Origin: Pictodentalium vernedei
Lineage: Eukaryota > Mollusca > Scaphopoda > Dentaliida > Dentaliidae
Assembly: GCA_031216915.1 (NCBI GenBank)
Contig: CM062297.1
Coordinates: forward strand, 178,860,356 to 178,924,355
DNA length: 64,000 nucleotides
Direction: 5' to 3'
Position 1 is the first letter of the stretch; the number at the start of each line of letters is the position of its first letter. The position numbers and the translations under genes are program-made. The notes under the pieces are model-generated. The model had not been told where the DNA came from. It did not search any database and was given only the letters and a program-made list of their open reading frames with translations. Positions 10,801-25,800 of this stretch are shown here, piece after piece.

Positions 10801-13800
10801 GGGCAAGACACTTCACCCCGATTGCCTACATGGGGGCACGATGACGCTGTGTACTGAGGCGTACTGCACGTCGATGGTGCGCATGTCTTCAACCAATCTA
10901 ACCCTGCCTGTGCTGCGGTGCAGAGTTCAGAGTTACGATGTTGGAGGGCTGACAGCTGCTCGTCGTTGCTCGGTGGTTCTCTCCGGATACTCCGGCTTCC
11001 TCCACCCGTAACACTGTCACGGTCACGATTAGCCATTGTGCATAAGTATGTGACCTTAAACACCAATAAATAAATAAATAAATTTGAAAATTGGAAAGTT
11101 TTGTTTGCGCGAGTTTCGTTTGTGGATTCCACAACGTCAGTGATGTAGCGTTTTATTCATACGGACATTGTTGTGCACGAGGCTGAGTTGTCAAGGAGGA
11201 CAGTGTTTGACTGATATTTTGTTTCTTTAAAGTGGGACATTCCCTATTGGAACCGCGGACGGAACCTTCATTTCAATGTCCACTCACGTACAAAATGTGT
11301 TTTAGTTCAAATCCAACATCACGCATTCTCTGGATACCAGTTGCACGTAAATCGTGTGTTGTGCAACAATGCCTATATTTGCATTTCGTGAAATGTCAGG
11401 CATACATTTTAAGAACTGATATTCTTTTACAAATTACACTCCTGTCAATGTCAATGAACCACATACATCCAGTTGATGGTGAAAAGAGAGCACCGTGGAG
11501 TGCAGGTAGGTGGCAGTTTTATTTAAATCAGTCCGATCAGTTATATCGTTATGACAGGTTGGTAAGGGAGACTGAATGTATATTCTCCGTGGTAATGATT
11601 ATGACTGGCCATTGTTTACCTTTGATTTGGGTAAAACGATGAGCGTAGAAGATCATCCACTAATTTTAAATGGGTATAAAAAATTAAACACGGAATAAAA
11701 AGCATGATAAGGATTTCATTGTTTATTTGATTTTATTTTGAAAGTATTTTTAAAATGGTGAGATAAATATTAATTACTTTTTATTTTGAAACAATATGAG
11801 AGGTTCCTTTCCATTCTCACTGCGCAGCGTAATTTTAACGACTGGTATTGGGGCGTGGTTTATGGCGGGCCTAAATGCGGTTTTTTCGGTTCCTTGTGAT
11901 ATGAACAGAAAAAAGAAATAATTTAGCCAACCATTTTGCCCGAAAATGCATGAACAGAAAAAAGGTTTAATTATAAACTAATAACACTATATCAACCAGT
12001 CCACCAGCTTCTAGCTTCAGACCTAAATTACTGGACTCGCTCCATACATTTCCATATGCACTTGGGGTGAGTTCAATATTGTATTTATCACTTGATTCAG
12101 AAGTCAGATGAAAGATGTCAAAAGGGACCAAGAACATTGATCTCTATATAACAGGATTGCTGGTACATCAGCAAAAAAATGTCGTCACTCAAACTTCCCC
12201 ACCCCACCTTAGATAGCATCAAGTCAATCAACGCGGTAACGCCTTCCAATCAATGACGTTTGATGACGCAAAAGCCGTTACGCTGTAGCTTAACAGTTTT
12301 CACTTCACCAAACGGCATGGTGTTTACCATATTTACCTAGGACAAAATCTAATAACACTATATCAACTTTCCGATCTTGGCATTGTATAAAAAAAATAAC
12401 TACACTATGTTGTAAATATTCAGTTTACATTAGTGTTCAACTGATTACCACAAATGGCCGCTGACAGATTACTCGTTATTTGAGCTCACAATCGACACTT
12501 CTAGACAAGTAGAGGCTCGCAAAGAACTACATTAAATTGAACATATTTTACAGTGTTTACAGTCCGTTCACTACTAGATAAGTCGAGACTCGAAAGAACT
12601 ACATTAAATTGAACATATTTCACAGTGTTAAACCCTGTTGATTCATGTCCAGTAAAATAACCAGTCGCGCACACTTGGAAGGTGAACGTGGCTCTCGGAG
12701 CAAGTGCGCGCAACTGGTAATTTTTACTGCGACCTGAGTCAATGAATTGCAATCTTCACTTCTCCGGTATGAACTGGCGATTGCCGCAAGCACGCTCAAT
12801 TGTAAGCTTTACATGTTGTTTAACTTGTATATCCCGTAAAGGTGCGTCTAGAGAGATTAAGAATACACATTGTGGTGGTTTTTCAACTTTATTGAATGGT
12901 ATCATTGACATCATTTTACATTTATAATTTAACAATTGCAGAAGATAATAAAATGCGGTTTATGAATCATCACAAAATGCTTGGCAACAATCGGTTGAAC
13001 CGATGTTCCAGAGGCCACTGCCGTTGGCATTCGATTGCCCACAATCGGCCGATTGTAGTGGCCGATTGCGATCATCGGTTGAACACTAATTTACATTGCC
13101 ACGAAAAATGTGCATGCATTATTAACATATTATTTTTTTGCAGTCATCAAAGTATATTCTTCATAAAGCAATCGGAGATTGCAAGGCGATAGGTCCTGAA
13201 AAACAACGAGAATTGGTTTTTTGGGGGTATCACATTGGTTAAATTGCCTATTTATAGTAACATCTGCCCCCTCCGAGATAGCGACAAAGGATACACTTTT
13301 TTATATGTGACCAATGATCGTTCATACCCAGCTTTCGGTCCGGTGTCTACTGCGCATGCGTCACTTTCGGGGAAAACGTGGGTCTTAATCTTAACACTGA
13401 TGCCTATGGACAAAATATTTTATACATTAATTACACAAATAACCTGTTGAAAGACAATATTTTACGAGTTATTTCCATTTAGTTCCATTATTCTAGTTTA
13501 ATGTAATATGTTTATGTTGATTACAGCGCAGTTATTTTTTGCTTCCTTTTTAATTTGAAAATTGGTCCTGAACATCGTGTAGAACCTTAGTGAATTTTAC
13601 GAAAAAAGCCGACCCCAAGTGTGTTTAAATGTATTTTTTGACCTTTGGATATGTTAGGTGAACTTTTTACGCGTTATTTTAGTAATCTGCAATAAATACA
13701 GAAAACAGTAATATAAATATAATGAGTGTACGATATTTTGCTTTTGCTTCCTTTTTTGGCTGAAAAAGAGCATTTTTCAGAATATTTCAAGTGAGCGTCA

Positions 13801-16800
13801 GATTACGCGTGAACTGAGACTCGTGTTTTAAGAGGCAGAGTATTTCTCTTTACTTCGGATAAAGTGGAATATTCATGTGCAAAGTGATTTTTGTTCACAA
13901 TTTTACATTAAGGTGATTATAATTTTCATAATTTTTAATTTTTTTTTTCTTTCACTCGTCATTTCTGCTTCTCTTATGTATAATGAATCTGAAATTGAAG
14001 GCACGTGAGCATTGGTGATTTTTTTCTTGAAATACAATTGAAATAAATATGAAAGGAAAGAAAGAAATCTCTATCAAAGAACACTACTGCTAGGATTAGT
14101 TTTTAAAAAATGAAATTTCTCCTTATTATCATAAAGAAAGGTTAAAAGTCTCCCGTTGAGTATATTTTTTATTAAGGTAATGATAAAGAAGGGTGCTGGA
14201 CGTTTCGTACACTGCCGTTTCGTACACGGCCATTTTGGACGTTTCGTACACAAGATTCTGGGACGTTTCGTACACAAGGTGGGACGTTTCGTACACGGAA
14301 TTTAAATGGGATATATGAGTACATATACGATGAAAAACAACAACGCTCTTATTAAAATAATATATTTTATTCAACAATAAATATCTAAACTTAAAAAAAT
14401 GACGTTTTCATACATATATATATATATATACCAAATGATAAAATACATTGCACATAAATGGTAAACAGTTTTAACCAGGTGGGGGCGTGACATTTTGAAG
14501 GGAAATACATGTAATGGTTTATCGCTCCGCCCACAGCAGTCATTGGTTATTACATGTACATTCAAATTGACATTTGGCCAACGTTTTCATTAAATTGGAA
14601 GAACATTTAAATTTCCGATTTTTTCCCGTACTTTAAAGAAGAATTTATTCAAGTTTTATTGCGTTACTGGGAAAAATTCAGAAATATAAGCAGAAAATCC
14701 TACCAGTACTCTATCTGTATTAACAAAGGAATACATACTATTTTTTTCAGTAAAATTGAAGAAGATTTAAGTTGCGCTAAAATGCTTTAAATTCTGATTT
14801 TTTCTCGTAGCGCCCTGAAGAATTTAACCAATTCAGGCATATTTGACGCAACTGTATACGCACTGTCAAATATGCCTGAATTGGGTAAATTCTTCATTGC
14901 ATTACGGGGGAAAATCAGAATTTTAAGCAGAAAATCCTACCAGTACTCTATCAGTATTAACAAAGGAATACATACTATTTTTTTCACTAAAATTTAAGAC
15001 GATTTAAGTTGCGCTAAAATGCTTTAAATTCTGATTTTTTTCCCGTAGCGCCCTGAAGAATTTAACCAATTCGCTGTCAAATATGCCTAAATTGGGTAAA
15101 TTCTTCATGCTACTACGGGAAAAAATCACAGTTTAAAGTATTTTAGCGCAAATTAAATATTCTTCCATTTTTCCTGAAAAAAATTAACAAATGGAATATT
15201 TAAGGTAAATATATGATGAATATTTAAAATGGAACAAATGATGTACAAGCTGCTATAAACTGATTAGTTGAGATTTGTTTTTCCTCATACATATTCCACA
15301 GTTTGTGTAATAAGGTAAGGCCAACAGTTTTTTCAAAAGCTTATACACGGAACCTTTTTCTGAATAAGCTGTTTGCAGTCCAAGTTGTGGAATTTTTCTA
15401 TACACTGCCTGACACCAGTGAAATGTGCACCCATGTATATTAACTGATCGAAACACCTCTCTAACTGCTCCCCAAATAGCAGCTTCAAAGTCACACACAA
15501 CCTCATCAAAATCGTATTGTCTTTTTGAATAACAGTTGCTGGACATCTATTGTCCTTTTGACGTATTGGGCACCACCAATATGTTGTTGTTTCTGTTGAC
15601 CTTCTCAAAGTATACAAATTAAATAAAAAATAAATCAATAAAAAATATATAAATATTGTCCGTGTACGAAACGAACTTTGATTTGTGTACGAAACGTCCC
15701 ATTGTGTACGAAACATACTGTGTACGAAACGCCGGTGTACGAAACGTCACTAATCCATAAAGAATACAATCGCAGTTCAGAAAATTACACTGGATTTCTC
15801 TCATGCAATCTTTCTTTACAATTGCAATGGATTAATCCAAGTAATTATAATCCTAAGACATGAAGCCTCGAAGAACAATGGATAAAATATATAAACCAGA
15901 TCTTCTGTTAACAGCTACAGATTAGAGACGGGCTATGGTGTTACTAATATTGTCATACACCATCTAAGTAATAATGAAGATCCGCTTGTACATCTGATTG
16001 TTTTTACGGCAATTCGCAAACCATTCGGGACCCTTCCCTATCATGAGTCTATCTGGCAGTATCAATTAAGGAAAAGTTAATTCTCTCGCTGGTTGATGTT
16101 CTCTGCATCGTTCACCCAGTATTTCGAGTTAACTCCCCTACCGGACAGAAAGCTGGACATGCCAGCAATCCAATTGTGTCCAGATTAGGGCTGTCACGAT
16201 TTTTAAATTTAGGAATCGATCAATCGTCGCAGATAATCGATAATAATCGATTAATCGTACCTAGATGACCCCCCCTCTTCGTCTCTTTGAAGTCGTTAAA
16301 AATGAAGTTCAAGTCAGTTGACTTGTCTCAACTGAACAACGAAGACTATCCTCATTCAGGTACATTCAAAGCTTTGATGTTCTGAACTTTTGAACTGTTA
16401 GTGTAATAATCAAAGCCGGTCGTCAGTTGCGAAGTTGATCGGACTTGATTGTTACACTAACGGTTCAAAAGTTCAGAACATCAAAACGTTGAATGAACCT
16501 AAAAGACAAATGCTTCTAACTGCTTCTTGAGGTTTAACGTCGACGTTCTTGACCTTTTATCTTTAGACACAATAGTTTTTTCATAATTTTTTTTTTAATT
16601 ATTAAACTTCTAAAACGGGGTAAAATTTACCGATTCTTCGACAACGAAAAATACTGAATACTGGTGGATTTGGTCCTCCTAGGATATCTACAGTTTGGGT
16701 TAGGCACACCGGGGTGTATCGTATCGCCTACATTTTTAAAAATACTTATTGATGATATTGGAAATGAATTCGATGAAAAATGTAGACCGGATACTGTTAG

Positions 16801-19800
16801 TGACAAATGCACAAGTCATCTTTTATTTGCAGATGATTTGGTGATGAAGTCGGAAACACCAGAAGGTTTGCAGATGTGTTTGAATAAGTTTGAATAATTG
16901 ATTTGTTTGTTAATCATTCCAAAACTAAAGCAACATTCAGTTTAGACGATAATATTTGGTATTAGTGAAAGAGTATACACCTTCGAGGGTTAAATTTTCT
17001 TTTAATGGAAATTTTCAGAATGCTCAGTTTAATGCAGTTTGTAAAGGTAACAAAGCATTATATGCACTGACGTCAGTGCTTCGTAATCATGAGATTCGTT
17101 CCGTGGATATATGGTGTAAACTATATGACAAGCTAGTCAAACCGATCTTATTGTATGGGTGTGAGTTATGGGCGCCTGACATCGTAACCCCGCACTGCAG
17201 CACAGGCAGGGTTAGATTGGTTGAAGACATGCGCACCATCGACGTGCAGTACGCCTTAGTACACGGCGTCATCGTGTCCCCATGTGGACAATCGGGGTTA
17301 AATGCCTTGCCCAAGGACACAACGCGGGAGTCCGAATCGATCGCGCAGACAGTTACCCATCCGAGGATTAACCGGGCTCGACGTTGCTTAACTTATGTGA
17401 TCTGACGAGAACCGGTTACCGCAACGCCACCGCGCCCCCTTTGCAGCTTCGCTAGGCGGCAGCTATCAGTGATTCTTCAATCAATCAAAAATGGTCTGAA
17501 ATGCCCGGTGTACCGAAATTCAATGAGGTGCTAAAAGATTCATTGTCACTGGAAAAGTTAAATGCTGTTAATTATAATCTCAAAAAGAATCATATCTCGT
17601 GGTTCCAGACAGAAATGTTCGATGATGTGAAGGGAGGGGAATGAACAGATTGAGAACAAATCGCACATTAAAAGACAATTACGATTCAAAGCCTAACTTG
17701 ATCTCAGTTAAAAATTAGAGTCTACAGACCATCTTCGGTGAACTAAGAATCCGCAATCATAAGATAGAAATAGAAATAGGTAGACATCAGTTCCCCAAGG
17801 ATCCTTTTGGACAACGAATATGCAAGAATTGTGATGATAATGTGGTAGAATCAAAAGAACACTTCATAATGAAATGTAAAAATATGAAGATGATCGCAAG
17901 TTATATTTTGAACAAATTCAATCGAAGGAAGTGAAATTTAAGCATTTACACGAGAAAGAAAAATTTGTCTTTGTTTTGTGAAATGAAAAATCAGAATTAT
18001 ATAGCATCTGTAACATGGTCAGGTGTTTCACCAAAAAAAGGTCATCACATACAAATAGCATATGTTGTCCCTAAATCCCGATAAAATTTTGTCTTTTGAT
18101 TGGTCAAAATGCCTTGGACAAATAGCCATGACAAAGGGTGCACCCAACATCCGAGATATATGAGAGCGTGCAAAATCCTGGGTATATGAGCACGCGAAAC
18201 GTCGGGGTATATGGTTTAAATGAAAGCTTTTCGCTTCCGCTGGCCTTGATATACAAATCGAGCCAAAAAACCTGAAAATAGTCACAAATATTATCAGATT
18301 TCTTACAATTCGGTCATATTTTGCCGTTATAAATTAAATAGTTGAATAATTAAAATGAAACAACTTGAGAAAAATAAAATAAGAGCAAATATCGTCCCCT
18401 CAGTACCAATATGTTCTAAGTGCCAGTAGGCACACAGAAAACATCTGTTTACTCTTTTCCTTAACGACCCAAGGGATGTAACTCTGTCTGTTGTCTTCTG
18501 CGTTTGTAAAAACAAAACAAATTTTTCTCCACCATGTTTCTATTGTGTTTCAAACAGGACAAAAACGTTATCTCCGTCAGCATGTATGGTTTATGGAGAT
18601 TTAATACCTGGATGCCTCATTTAAACACCTCGCCTGCGGCTCGGTGTTTAAAAACCGACATCCAGGTATTAAATCTCTATTTACCATTCATGTTGGCAGA
18701 GATGACCTATAATATTTTATTACTATTAGCTCAACTTGACAAAGTCAAGCTGAGCTATTGCCGTCACTTCTTGTCCGTCGGCGTACGTACATACGTACGT
18801 TAGTACGTACGTCCACAATTTCCTTTAGCACACCTCACAGGTCGCATTTATGATCAGATCGCTTTGAAACTTGGTATGCTTGTTTGGGGTGACCTCTAGA
18901 TGGGCGCTATCGATTTTCTTCAATTTTCGTCAAAAAATGTTGCCGCGGCCAATGTTCTTAGAACTTAGTTTAGTCAAACCTCCATATTTCCCTTTGGCAC
19001 ACCCTACAGGGCACATTTTTGCTTGGATCGCTTTGAAACTTGGTATGCTTGTGTGGGGTGACCTCTAGATGGGAGCTACCGATTTTCTTAAATTTTCGTT
19101 AAAAAATGTTGCCGCGGCCAATGTTCTTAGAACTTAGCTTAGTCAAACCTCAATATTTTACTTTGGCACACCCTACAGGCCACATTTATGATTGGATTGC
19201 TTTGAAACTGTGTATGCTTGTTTGAGGTGTCCTCTAGATGGGAGCTATTGATTTTCTTCCATTTACGTCAAAAATGTTGCCGCGACCAACGTTCTTAGAA
19301 CATAGTTTAGTCAGACCTCAATATTTCTCTTTGGCACACCCTACAGGGCACATTTATGATTGGAGTGCTTTGAAACCTGGCATGCTTGTTTGGGGTGACC
19401 TCTAGATGGGAACTATCGATTTTCTTCCATTTCCGCCCGTCAAAAAATGTTGCCGCTGGCAACGATCTTTGAACTTAGTTTAGACAGGTATCAATATATT
19501 CCTTTGGCATGCCCTACAGGGCACATTTATGATCAGATCGGTTTGAAACTTTGTATGCTTGTTTGGGGTTTCCTCTAGATGGGAGCTATCGATTTGCAAT
19601 GACCTTCGATGAACTTAGTGCAGTTAAGCATCAATATTTTCCTTTGACACACCCTACAAGGCACATTTATGATTGGATCGCTTGCAAACTTGGTGTGCTT
19701 GTGTGGGGTGACATCTATATGGGAGCTGCCGATTTTCTTCCATTTCTGTCAAAAAATGTTGCCGCTGACCTTTGAACTTAGTTTAGTCAGGCCTCAATAT

Positions 19801-22800
19801 TTCCCTTTAACACACCCTTCAGGGCACATTTATGATCGGACCACTTTGAAACTTGGTATGTGTGTTTGGGGTGACCTCTGGATGTGAGCTATTGCTTTTT
19901 TTCATTTCCATAAAAAATTATTGCCGTTATCACCAGCCTTTAAACTTAACTGCATTTGTACATCAACTTATCCCTTTTGAACTTTCAGTAGGGTATATTT
20001 ATGAATTTCCATAACCCCCCCCCCCCTTCCCCCAAAAAACCATTGCCACAAGCAATGATCTTCTACTTAGTGCATTTGTGCATTTCATCTTCCTTTGGCA
20101 TGCTTCAGAGGACACATTCATTATCAGGTTGTTTTGAAACTTTGTATGCTTATGCAGGGTGACAAAGCCAAAAATTGGAGCTATTGATTTTCTTTTCATT
20201 TCCATCAAAAAGTGTTGCTGTTAGCAACAATCTTTGAATTTATTGCATTTGTGCATCAACATTCTTTGACATGGCGTACAGGCCACATTTATCATAAGAT
20301 TGTTTTTGAACTTGGTGTGCTTATTAGGCAAGACCTTTAGATAAGAGCTATTGATTAGCATACATTTCTGTGAAAAAAGTTGTCATTTACAATAACCTCT
20401 GAACATACTGCATTTGTGTATCAACATTCTTCCTTTAGCCAGTCTTACTGTTTACATTTTGCATGGATTACTCTGACGTTGTGCACACACAATGCTGTTA
20501 TGTTGAAATTTCATCAAATAACATTGGTACTAATGATCTTCAATTTTGCCGTTTCATTTATAACTTAACAAGTTCAAGTTTGTCAAGTTGAGCTACAGTG
20601 TCATTGACACTTTCATTGTATTACTTATGTATTGTTGATTGTTGATGTGGCGTCGGCCCCTCGTGGGTGTAAATTGTCATTAAAATCTAATCTAATCTAG
20701 CTCTCAAGACCCGTTGCTGCGGGCGCGTAACCAAATATTTATATGGTGGTGGGGGTACAGAGATCTTGCTTGTGTGTGATGGGGGGGGGGGGGGGGGGGG
20801 GCGGGGGGGGGGGGGGGGTATCCAAGCATTCTAATGCCGTGGGCATTATGGGACATAGAACATTCTAGCACTCAGCCGACGACATCTCCAAGATCTGTAT
20901 CCTGGCTTTAAGAAAAGATGGTAGGTAGAAGGCTAACATGAAGCTATTTCTTTCTTTTAACAGAGCCGTTGCACTACCGGAAATGATCCACTCCTGTGAA
21001 GAAAAGCAGAAGATCGATGGAAAAGTAACTCGATTTACAATACCATTCTGTGTTTCTCTAAATGCTGACGGAAGTGTTCTCTATATTGTGGCGGCGGCTA
21101 TATTTCTTTCACAACTTACAGGATTTCCTTTGACAATAGGGGACTATTTTGTCATTGTGTGAGTATTATCATTTACCACTTGTAATTTATAGCTCAAGGT
21201 TATCCAGTGGAAAATGGATGTCTTTGGAATTGTATATGAGAGGAGAATTGACCAAGTGACTACCAAAGACAAGTGTTAGTTATTCTCATTCCTTGTGGAT
21301 TATGCTGTCAGAAAAATTAAAAGAAAGCATTTAACAGAACAGGACGTCGTGGTAGCACTGAGAAAATATGTGAAACATAGGATTTAAAATAGAAGCACTT
21401 TTGCACTATTGTATGTCAATAATTACATACAAAATAGGGCTGTCACGATTTTAAAATTTAGGAATCGATTAATCGTCTCAAATAATCGATAATAATCGAT
21501 TAATCGTACCTAAATGACCCCCCCCCCCCCGCCTCTTCGTCTCTTTGAAGTCGTTAAAAATGAAGTTCAGGTCAGTTGACCTGTCTCAACTGAACAACGA
21601 AGACTATCCTCTTTTAGGTACATTCAAAGCTTTGATGTTCTGAACTTTTGAACCGTCAGTGTAATAATCAAAACCGGTCTTCAGTTGCGAACTTCGACGT
21701 TTTTGACCTTTTACCTTTAGAAACAATAGTTTTTTCATCAATTTTTTTAATTAATAAATCATCACAAAATGCGGTTCATAAATCATCACAAAATGCTTGG
21801 CAACAATCGGTTGAACCGATGTTCCAGGAGCCGTTGTCATCCGATTGCTCACAATCAGCCGATTGAGGTGGCCGATTCCCATCATAGGTTGAACACTAAG
21901 GCATTTCACAGACGCTACTCGCAAAAGTGAACATACAATTTATGTTTTAAAACAACTTACCTCGATACATCGTAATCTTTGTGGCTAAGTCACAGAGAAA
22001 CCGGTGTATTGGGGTAAGTGAGATTGCCCATTTTATCAAAATTTTCTGATCACAAATGGTTCTCACCCGTCGCATGTCCCCTGGCTCTACCTCTGAACTC
22101 AACACGAATCGAAAACACCACCCGCTAATACAATTCCCGAATAACTAACAATTCTCATTTTATGCCTCAAAAACATGGTTTGTGATTCCCCTCACTGGAA
22201 CGAGCTCAACGAGTTCGTTCTAATGAGGGATCATGAGCTATGTTTTGAGGCAAAAATTGAAAGAATAAAAAAAATTGAAAGGCGGGTTTTAGGTGCGACA
22301 AGCAGCTCTATATGTGGTAATGTGGTCATGATCGGTTTGTCTGACTGTCGGTCTGTGACCAACGAATTTTTAAACCCAATAACTGTTCAAATACTTGCTG
22401 AAATGGCATCATAGTTGACATTCAAGTGTATCTTATTAATGTTTTGCCCCGGCTATAATGCAAGTGTTATTCGGTGTATTTTTGTCAGAGTTGTTGCCCT
22501 TTATAAACTTGGACTTTTTTTCATTTTAACCATCCGTTGCAGCTTCGGTGCGAACTCTCAATTTTTGTGAATAACGCTGGTAGGTTACGTCCGTTACGTC
22601 TGCTAAATGATTCAAAATCAATACATAGATCAGGGACAGAGCATATTTTCCGGGCGGGATAAATACTCCCATCCCTCCCTCCTGTAGCGCCATGACTGCT
22701 TACAGTCATATTGGGCTGTATAAGATTAAATTATTACTGATCATTCTTCGAGATTTGTTGTTCAGTGAATTCTTTGCTCATCGACCACCAAGCTTTGATT

Positions 22801-25800
22801 TAGACAAAAAAAAAATGGATTCCGGATTTGAATTGGGAATCGCCGAAGAAAAGAGTCTCATGTTGTCCAATGAAAGCATAAAGATGCAACTGCAATGCTT
22901 CAGCATTGCAGTTGGCAGCTTTATACTTTCAAGGGACGACAAGATCTCCGCGAAATCACCGGCTAAATCTCCATTTAAAATCTCAGTTTCAAAATATTCA
23001 AGTGTGTGTGTGTGGGGTGGGGTGGGGGGGGGGGGGTGCAGGGTGGCATACTTCCGGACCTCAAGTTCAACTCTGTGCCCCTTTACACACATTACTTAGG
23101 ACACATCGCCCTACTTTGCTTCTAGTGAACGCGGCTATTTGTAAATATCAGTAGATTTCAGACATGAGCTACTAGATTTGAACAAGTAAACTTCCACCCC
23201 CACTTCAAGAATTTAAAGAAAAACTGATTGTCTGTTCAAATTAGTCCTTGATCAATTCACCACTTTCAAACCTGTGACTACAGGTGTATACCTAACTAGT
23301 GGGTACTGGGACGGGAAGCCCCGCCCGCGCCGCGGAAAGTAGACCATTGCATATCCAAGGAGATAATCTAAGCTGAAATTTCTAGCTGGACGGAAATGTG
23401 TGACGGAATTACAGACATCCCCTTTAATTAAAACCCTTTACCCAACGAATCGCCCGCATCCGCCCGCGTAATATGCAAATTCAGCAGTTGAAAAAATATT
23501 ATTTTTCAAAAAATTTCAACAAAACCATATCATGTGACCCCTCGTTGGAACGAGCTCGTCGAGCTCGTTCCAACGAGGGGTCACATGATATGGTTTTCTT
23601 GAAATTTTTTGAAAAAATTGAAAAAATGATATTTAAAATAATAAATTTTGATATCGTCTGCGTTGGGTAAAGGGTTAAAAAATTAGATAATGTCTGATAA
23701 AAAGACCCTAACAGTAAAGTTGCCTTAATATATTCCTTCTTTTATATATCTGCAGGCTTCTAACATCCATTGCTGGGATGGCTATACCATCAGTTCCTAG
23801 TTCCAGTATAGTTGTGTTGGTGGTTATTTTGACATCACTGAATATTCCTGCTGGTGGCATATCGCTTCTATTTTCCGTAGAGTGGTTTTTGTGAGTATAC
23901 CCTATTTTACTTAACAGCAAAATGCATTGTTGTGCTTTTAAGAATTTTGGATTCCATTATGTTCCTCTATAAATAGAGGAATTGTGAATGAATTGTGTGT
24001 TTGGTATTGGGTTTAATGACACTTGCAACAGCCCGGATCACATCACGTCCGACAGTGTTACGGGTGGAGAAAGATGGAGTACCTGGAGAGATTCACCGAG
24101 CAGCGGCGAGCAACTGCAAAACCCTCTAATTTACTAACTCGGCACAAACAGGAGTAGCAGAGGCTGAAGGCAAGTGCACCATGGACGTGCAGTACGCCTT
24201 AGTACACACCACCGGGGGCGCGGTGCCTCAGTTGGTAGAGGTGCAGGCTGCAAGCCGAGAGGTCCTCGGTTCGAATCCCACCTGCGGCAGCCACGTTGTG
24301 TCCTTGTGCAAGACACTTCACCCCATTTCCCACGTGGGGGCACGGTGACGCTGTGTACTAAGGCGTACTGCACGTCGATGGTGCACCTCTCTTCAACCAA
24401 TGCTAACCCTGCTTGTGTGGAGTTAGTATGTTGGGGAGCTGACAGTTGCTCGCCGTTGCTCGGTGGTTCTCTCCGGGTACTCCGGCTTCCTCCACCCGTA
24501 AAACTGTCGTGGTCATGATTAGCCATCGTTCAGAAATATGTGACCTTAAACACCAATAAATAAATAAATAAATAGTACACACCGCCACCATGCCCCCACA
24601 CTGGCAATCGGGATTAAGTGTCTTTCCCAATAACACAATGCAGTTATCAATGGTCGAGCTACGGACATTTCGGTTTGATGTCCAATGCTCTAACCACTGA
24701 GCCACCGCGCGCCCCTTTTTTGCTTTGAAAACATAGTTTATGAAAACGTAAGATATGTTTTGGGGCCAAAAATTTCATAATAGTAAAAGTCGAATGGTTT
24801 TGTTTTTGTGAATACAGTACAGCCGTCATGGACTGGTAGTAATCCATGGGTGGGTAGTGATGTCCACCCATGCGTTTTTCAGATAATAAAAATCATCAGA
24901 AGCAAAATTTTAATTAATGAAGAACCGGGCTGTACCCGGTGCTTCATTAATTAAATTTTTGATGATTATTCCTATAATTAGTGCTTTGATCCTAATATTA
25001 TTGCGTCCGTGGAGATATTGTCCACCCATGGAAAGTGACCACTCCACTGTGGCCGTACTATACACTGGCCAGTTATTGTTGTTACATAGCGATTATTACC
25101 ATTATGCTGATGTACAAAATATGTATCCGAATCGAGCTCCGGGTTCTAAGGGCAGATCACGACGAGTCGAAGACGAGTCGTGATCTACCCTTAGAACCCG
25201 CAGCGAGACTCGGATACATATTTTGTACATCCACATAATGGTAATAATCATTTTATCTTACAATATATTGGGGATAAGTCAAGAATGTAGACAGCGAATA
25301 TATAGCGAGCTATTTATTCGTACGGATGAACAAAAAGAAGAAAAAATGGAACTCACGCGAAAGGAACGTGCTTGTATCCGACCCCCTGATACAAACATCT
25401 GTAGCAGGGGGTCGGGTACACGACAGTTGCGGAGTTAATACAGACAAAATACATGTTGATTGTAAGATAAATCAGGGGAACGGATAACGGATTACCGAAC
25501 GAACACGATATCAAATTTTGTTATTTTAATTTTTTTTTTTTTTTCAATTTTTAAAAAAAAATTCAACAGAACCGTATCATGCGATTTCTTTTTGAAATGA
25601 GCTCGTCCCAATGAATGGTCACATGATATGGTTTTGTGGAAATTTAAAAAATAACTTTTTTCAACTGCCCAATTTGTAAATTACGCGGACGGATGAGCAG
25701 ATTCGTTGGGTAAAGTGTTAAAACGCACGTTTTATTTGTTTTCATATGACAAAACCAGGGATGCCCGCCACAGAAAGACGCTGACAAAATGAAAAAAAAG

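Larger units (their letters stand above)
14192..15756. mobile_element. Non-autonomous MULE with GTTTCGTACAC terminal iterons
   Basis: The left end carries five tandem copies of CGTTTCGTACAC (14198-14300). The right end carries five inverted copies of GTGTACGAAACG (15660-15752). The flanking 9-mers ATAAAGAAG (14183-14191) and ATAAAGAAT (15757-15765) agree at 8 of 9, consistent with a Mutator-type target duplication. The inside holds a broken FLYWCH/MULE transposase on the minus strand, and about 240-bp internal repeats with hairpins (14690-15150). Confidence 0.8.

Noticed and set aside
11232-11642. 136-codon plus-strand frame in intron 2
   Set aside because: No family signature, and it does not fit SLC1 exon order or phase.
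24134-24526. 130-codon frame, and similar frames at 47987-48379 and 10680-11132
   Set aside because: They are translations of SINE copies; the same peptide recurs wherever the SINE lies.
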